DNA of 24,533 nucleotides from CAYJAD01 sp964372165 (GTDB taxonomy: Bacteria > Desulfobacterota > Desulfovibrionia > Desulfovibrionales > Desulfovibrionaceae), in the NCBI GenBank assembly GCA_964372165.1, contig CAYJPT010000017.1, positions 1 to 24,533 of the forward strand, written 5' to 3'. Below the pieces are notes generated by a model. The model was not told the origin of the DNA and searched no databases. It saw nothing but the letters and a program-made list of their open reading frames with translations. A program made the translations under genes and the position numbers. This document shows, piece by piece, positions 22,832 through 24,533 of this stretch (position 1 is its first letter; the number at the start of each line of letters is the position of its first letter).

Positions 22832-24508
22832 ATGAGACTAGTAATGCCACAAAGCAAACCAAGTAGCTTGGTAAATGAAAAATCAAACAACACTCAAAAT
22901 CAAAATGATGACCATGTTGATTTTGAAGATAATGTTGAAGACTTATCTCTTATTCCTAGCGATAATGTGCGTGAATTGCGTCTTCTTTTTGAATTAAGCC
23001 AGCTGCTTGATAATGCAGAGCATATTGAAGATACACTTGATGGTGCATTAAAACTTATGGCAAGACATCTTAATATGATGCGAGGTACTATAACCTTGTT
23101 ATCGCCTGAGGGTGATGAAATGCATATTGAAACTGCCTATGGCCTTGATCCTATAGAAAAAGCACGTGGACATTATAAAATAGGTGAAGGTGTTACCGGT
23201 AGGGTAATTTTAACCGGTAAACCTATGCTTGTATCAAGAATTGACAGTGAACCTTTGTTTTTAAATCGGACTCGTTCTAGAAATTTGCAAAAAGAGCAAG
23301 TGTCGTATTTATGTGTACCCATAAAACATGATGATCAAGTAATAGGAGCTTTAAGTGTTGATAAACTTTTTGCAGTTTCAGAAACCCTTGAGGAAGATGC
23401 TAGGTTATTATCTATCATAGCATCTATGCTTGCGCGTGCGGCTAAGGTTCGTCAAAAATATATGCAGGCACCAACCGCACATGTTTCAAAAAATCATACA
23501 GCACAACGCCCACATGCCTTTGTTGGTAATTCTGATTCCATACAACAGGTGTATACGCAAATAGAACAAGTTGCATCATCTTGCACAACTGTGCTGATTT
23601 GTGGTGAAAGTGGCACAGGAAAAGAACTTACAGCTCAAGCTATTCATGCTGCAAGCCCAAGGGCTTCTAAAGCATATGTATCATTAAATTGTGCAGCACT
23701 ACCAGAAAGTTTAATTGAAAGCGAACTTTTTGGACATGAGAAAGGGGCTTTTACCGGAGCTGTGGCAATACGGCGTGGACGTTTTGAAATGGCTGATGGT
23801 GGTACACTTTTTCTTGATGAAATTGGTGAACTTAGTTTGCTGATTCAAGCAAAACTTTTACGTGTTTTGCAAGATAGGCGTTTTGAGCGTCTTGGTAGTA
23901 TGGAAACTCGACAGGTTGATATACGCATTGTTGCAGCGACTAACAGGTCTTTGGAAGAGATGGTAGAGAGGGGAACATTTAGGAAGGATTTGTATTACCG
24001 CTTAAATGTGTTTCCTATTCATATTGCACCATTACGCGAAAGGAAAAGTGATATTGCACTACTTGCCAATCATTTTATGGGTAAGTATGCAGCTGCTAAT
24101 GGTCGCTCAAATGTTCGTATTTCTTTAACTTCTATTGAAATGCTCCAGAATTACGAGTGGCCAGGTAATGCTAGAGAGTTGCAAAATGTTATGGAAAGAG
24201 CAACCTTGCTTGTGGGAGATGATGGTCTTATCTTACCGCAACATTTACCTACAAACCTACACTCAATTAATTGTCCTGTATGTCATAGCAATGTTAGCAG
24301 TGAAAAACAAAATCCGCATTGTACTATTGGCCTTACCTTGCAAGAAAGGCTTGATGAACTAGAATATGCATGTATTGTTGAAAGTCTTGAAAAATCAAAT
24401 GGTCACTTAGGTAAGGCTGCAGATATTCTTGGTTTGACCGAAAGGATTATGGCTTTGCGCCTTAAAAAATATAATTTAAGTTATAAAAAATTTAGAGTTA
24501 AAAAGTGA
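22832..24508 (+). CDS. NifA-like sigma-54-dependent transcriptional activator (GAF-AAA+-HTH)
   Basis: A 558-residue enhancer-binding protein. The N-terminal GAF domain spans about 50-205. The AAA+ domain (about 230-455) has Walker A GESGTGKE (258-265), GAFTGA (305-310) and Walker B LFLDE (326-330). The linker carries Cys481, Cys484 and Cys497 (CPVC-x12-C), which may bind metal or sense redox. The Fis-type helix-turn-helix (GHLGKAADILGLTERIMALRLKKYNL) ends in a KKF-type tail as in NifA/AnfA proteins. With no receiver domain, control is probably by GAF ligand or PII. ATG 22844 is an alternative start. It follows glnK and is the likely activator of the glnN and amtB promoters. No nif genes are in the window, so nifA is not assigned as a name. 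Confidence 0.9.
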   Translation: MRLVMPQSKPSSLVNEKSNNTQNQNDDHVDFEDNVEDLSLIPSDNVRELRLLFELSQLLDNAEHIEDTLDGALKLMARHLNMMRGTITLLSPEGDEMHIETAYGLDPIEKARGHYKIGEGVTGRVILTGKPMLVSRIDSEPLFLNRTRSRNLQKEQVSYLCVPIKHDDQVIGALSVDKLFAVSETLEEDARLLSIIASMLARAAKVRQKYMQAPTAHVSKNHTAQRPHAFVGNSDSIQQVYTQIEQVASSCTTVLICGESGTGKELTAQAIHAASPRASKAYVSLNCAALPESLIESELFGHEKGAFTGAVAIRRGRFEMADGGTLFLDEIGELSLLIQAKLLRVLQDRRFERLGSMETRQVDIRIVAATNRSLEEMVERGTFRKDLYYRLNVFPIHIAPLRERKSDIALLANHFMGKYAAANGRSNVRISLTSIEMLQNYEWPGNARELQNVMERATLLVGDDGLILPQHLPTNLHSINCPVCHSNVSSEKQNPHCTIGLTLQERLDELEYACIVESLEKSNGHLGKAADILGLTERIMALRLKKYNLSYKKFRVKK

Positions 24509-24533
24509 ATTTAGTTTTAAATTGAAAATATAA

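Noticed and set aside
22832..24508. Calling the activator nifA and inferring nitrogen fixation
   Set aside because: Domain order and the C-terminal end resemble NifA, but no nitrogenase genes are in the window, and the neighbours are ammonium assimilation genes.

Overview
The window reads as AT-rich chromosomal DNA of a sulfate-reducing bacterium close to Desulfovibrio (Desulfovibrionaceae). The main evidence is a dsrA-dsrB-dsrD operon. Its DsrA and DsrB proteins match the D. vulgaris proteins as I remember them, including the residue numbers of all sixteen cluster-binding cysteines I checked. The assignment rests on protein recognition only; no search was run. I see no rRNA, tRNA, CRISPR array, integrase or transposase gene.

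Layout. 1-3642: dsrABD on the minus strand, with a perfect inverted repeat over its likely promoter, a GC-only hairpin plus T-run between dsrB and dsrD, and a strong terminator after dsrD. 3643-5703: a plus-strand cluster of two unrecognised proteins and an RlpA lipoprotein, with overlapping reading frames. 5761-7680: rpsB-tsf on the minus strand, ending at a bidirectional terminator shared with rlpA. 8081-13075: a ZraP/ZraS/ZraR-type envelope metal-stress module. It has a His/Gly-rich ZraP-like protein, a second small ZraP-like protein, and a sensor kinase and sigma-54 response regulator on the opposite strand. Sigma-54 promoter matches lie before both small genes. 13295-24508: a nitrogen-assimilation block with gltB and a type III glutamine synthetase (glnN) on the minus strand, then amtB, glnK and a NifA-like sigma-54 activator on the plus strand.

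How the genes work together. The nitrogen block looks like one regulon. Divergent glnN and amtB each have a GG-N10-GC sigma-54 promoter. The space between them holds two copies of a TACA-N4-TGTA palindrome in an AT-rich frame, one about 160-170 bp upstream of each promoter. A third copy lies just downstream of the -10 of a sigma-70-type promoter for the NifA-like gene. The simplest reading is that this activator drives ammonium transport and assimilation from the shared region and represses itself. GlnK (Tyr51 present) would couple AmtB to nitrogen status.

The intergenic regions are also crowded with short non-coding inverted-repeat elements that look like non-autonomous mobile DNA. They include a 70-90 bp family (copies near 37, 84 and 13082), a ~250 bp composite family (9029 and 13295), and single elements at 7738 and 11530. 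The last sits between zraS and zraR and accounts for most of their gap. The novel content here is regulatory DNA and small repeats rather than a new protein system; the two unknown proteins upstream of rlpA are the only unrecognised genes.
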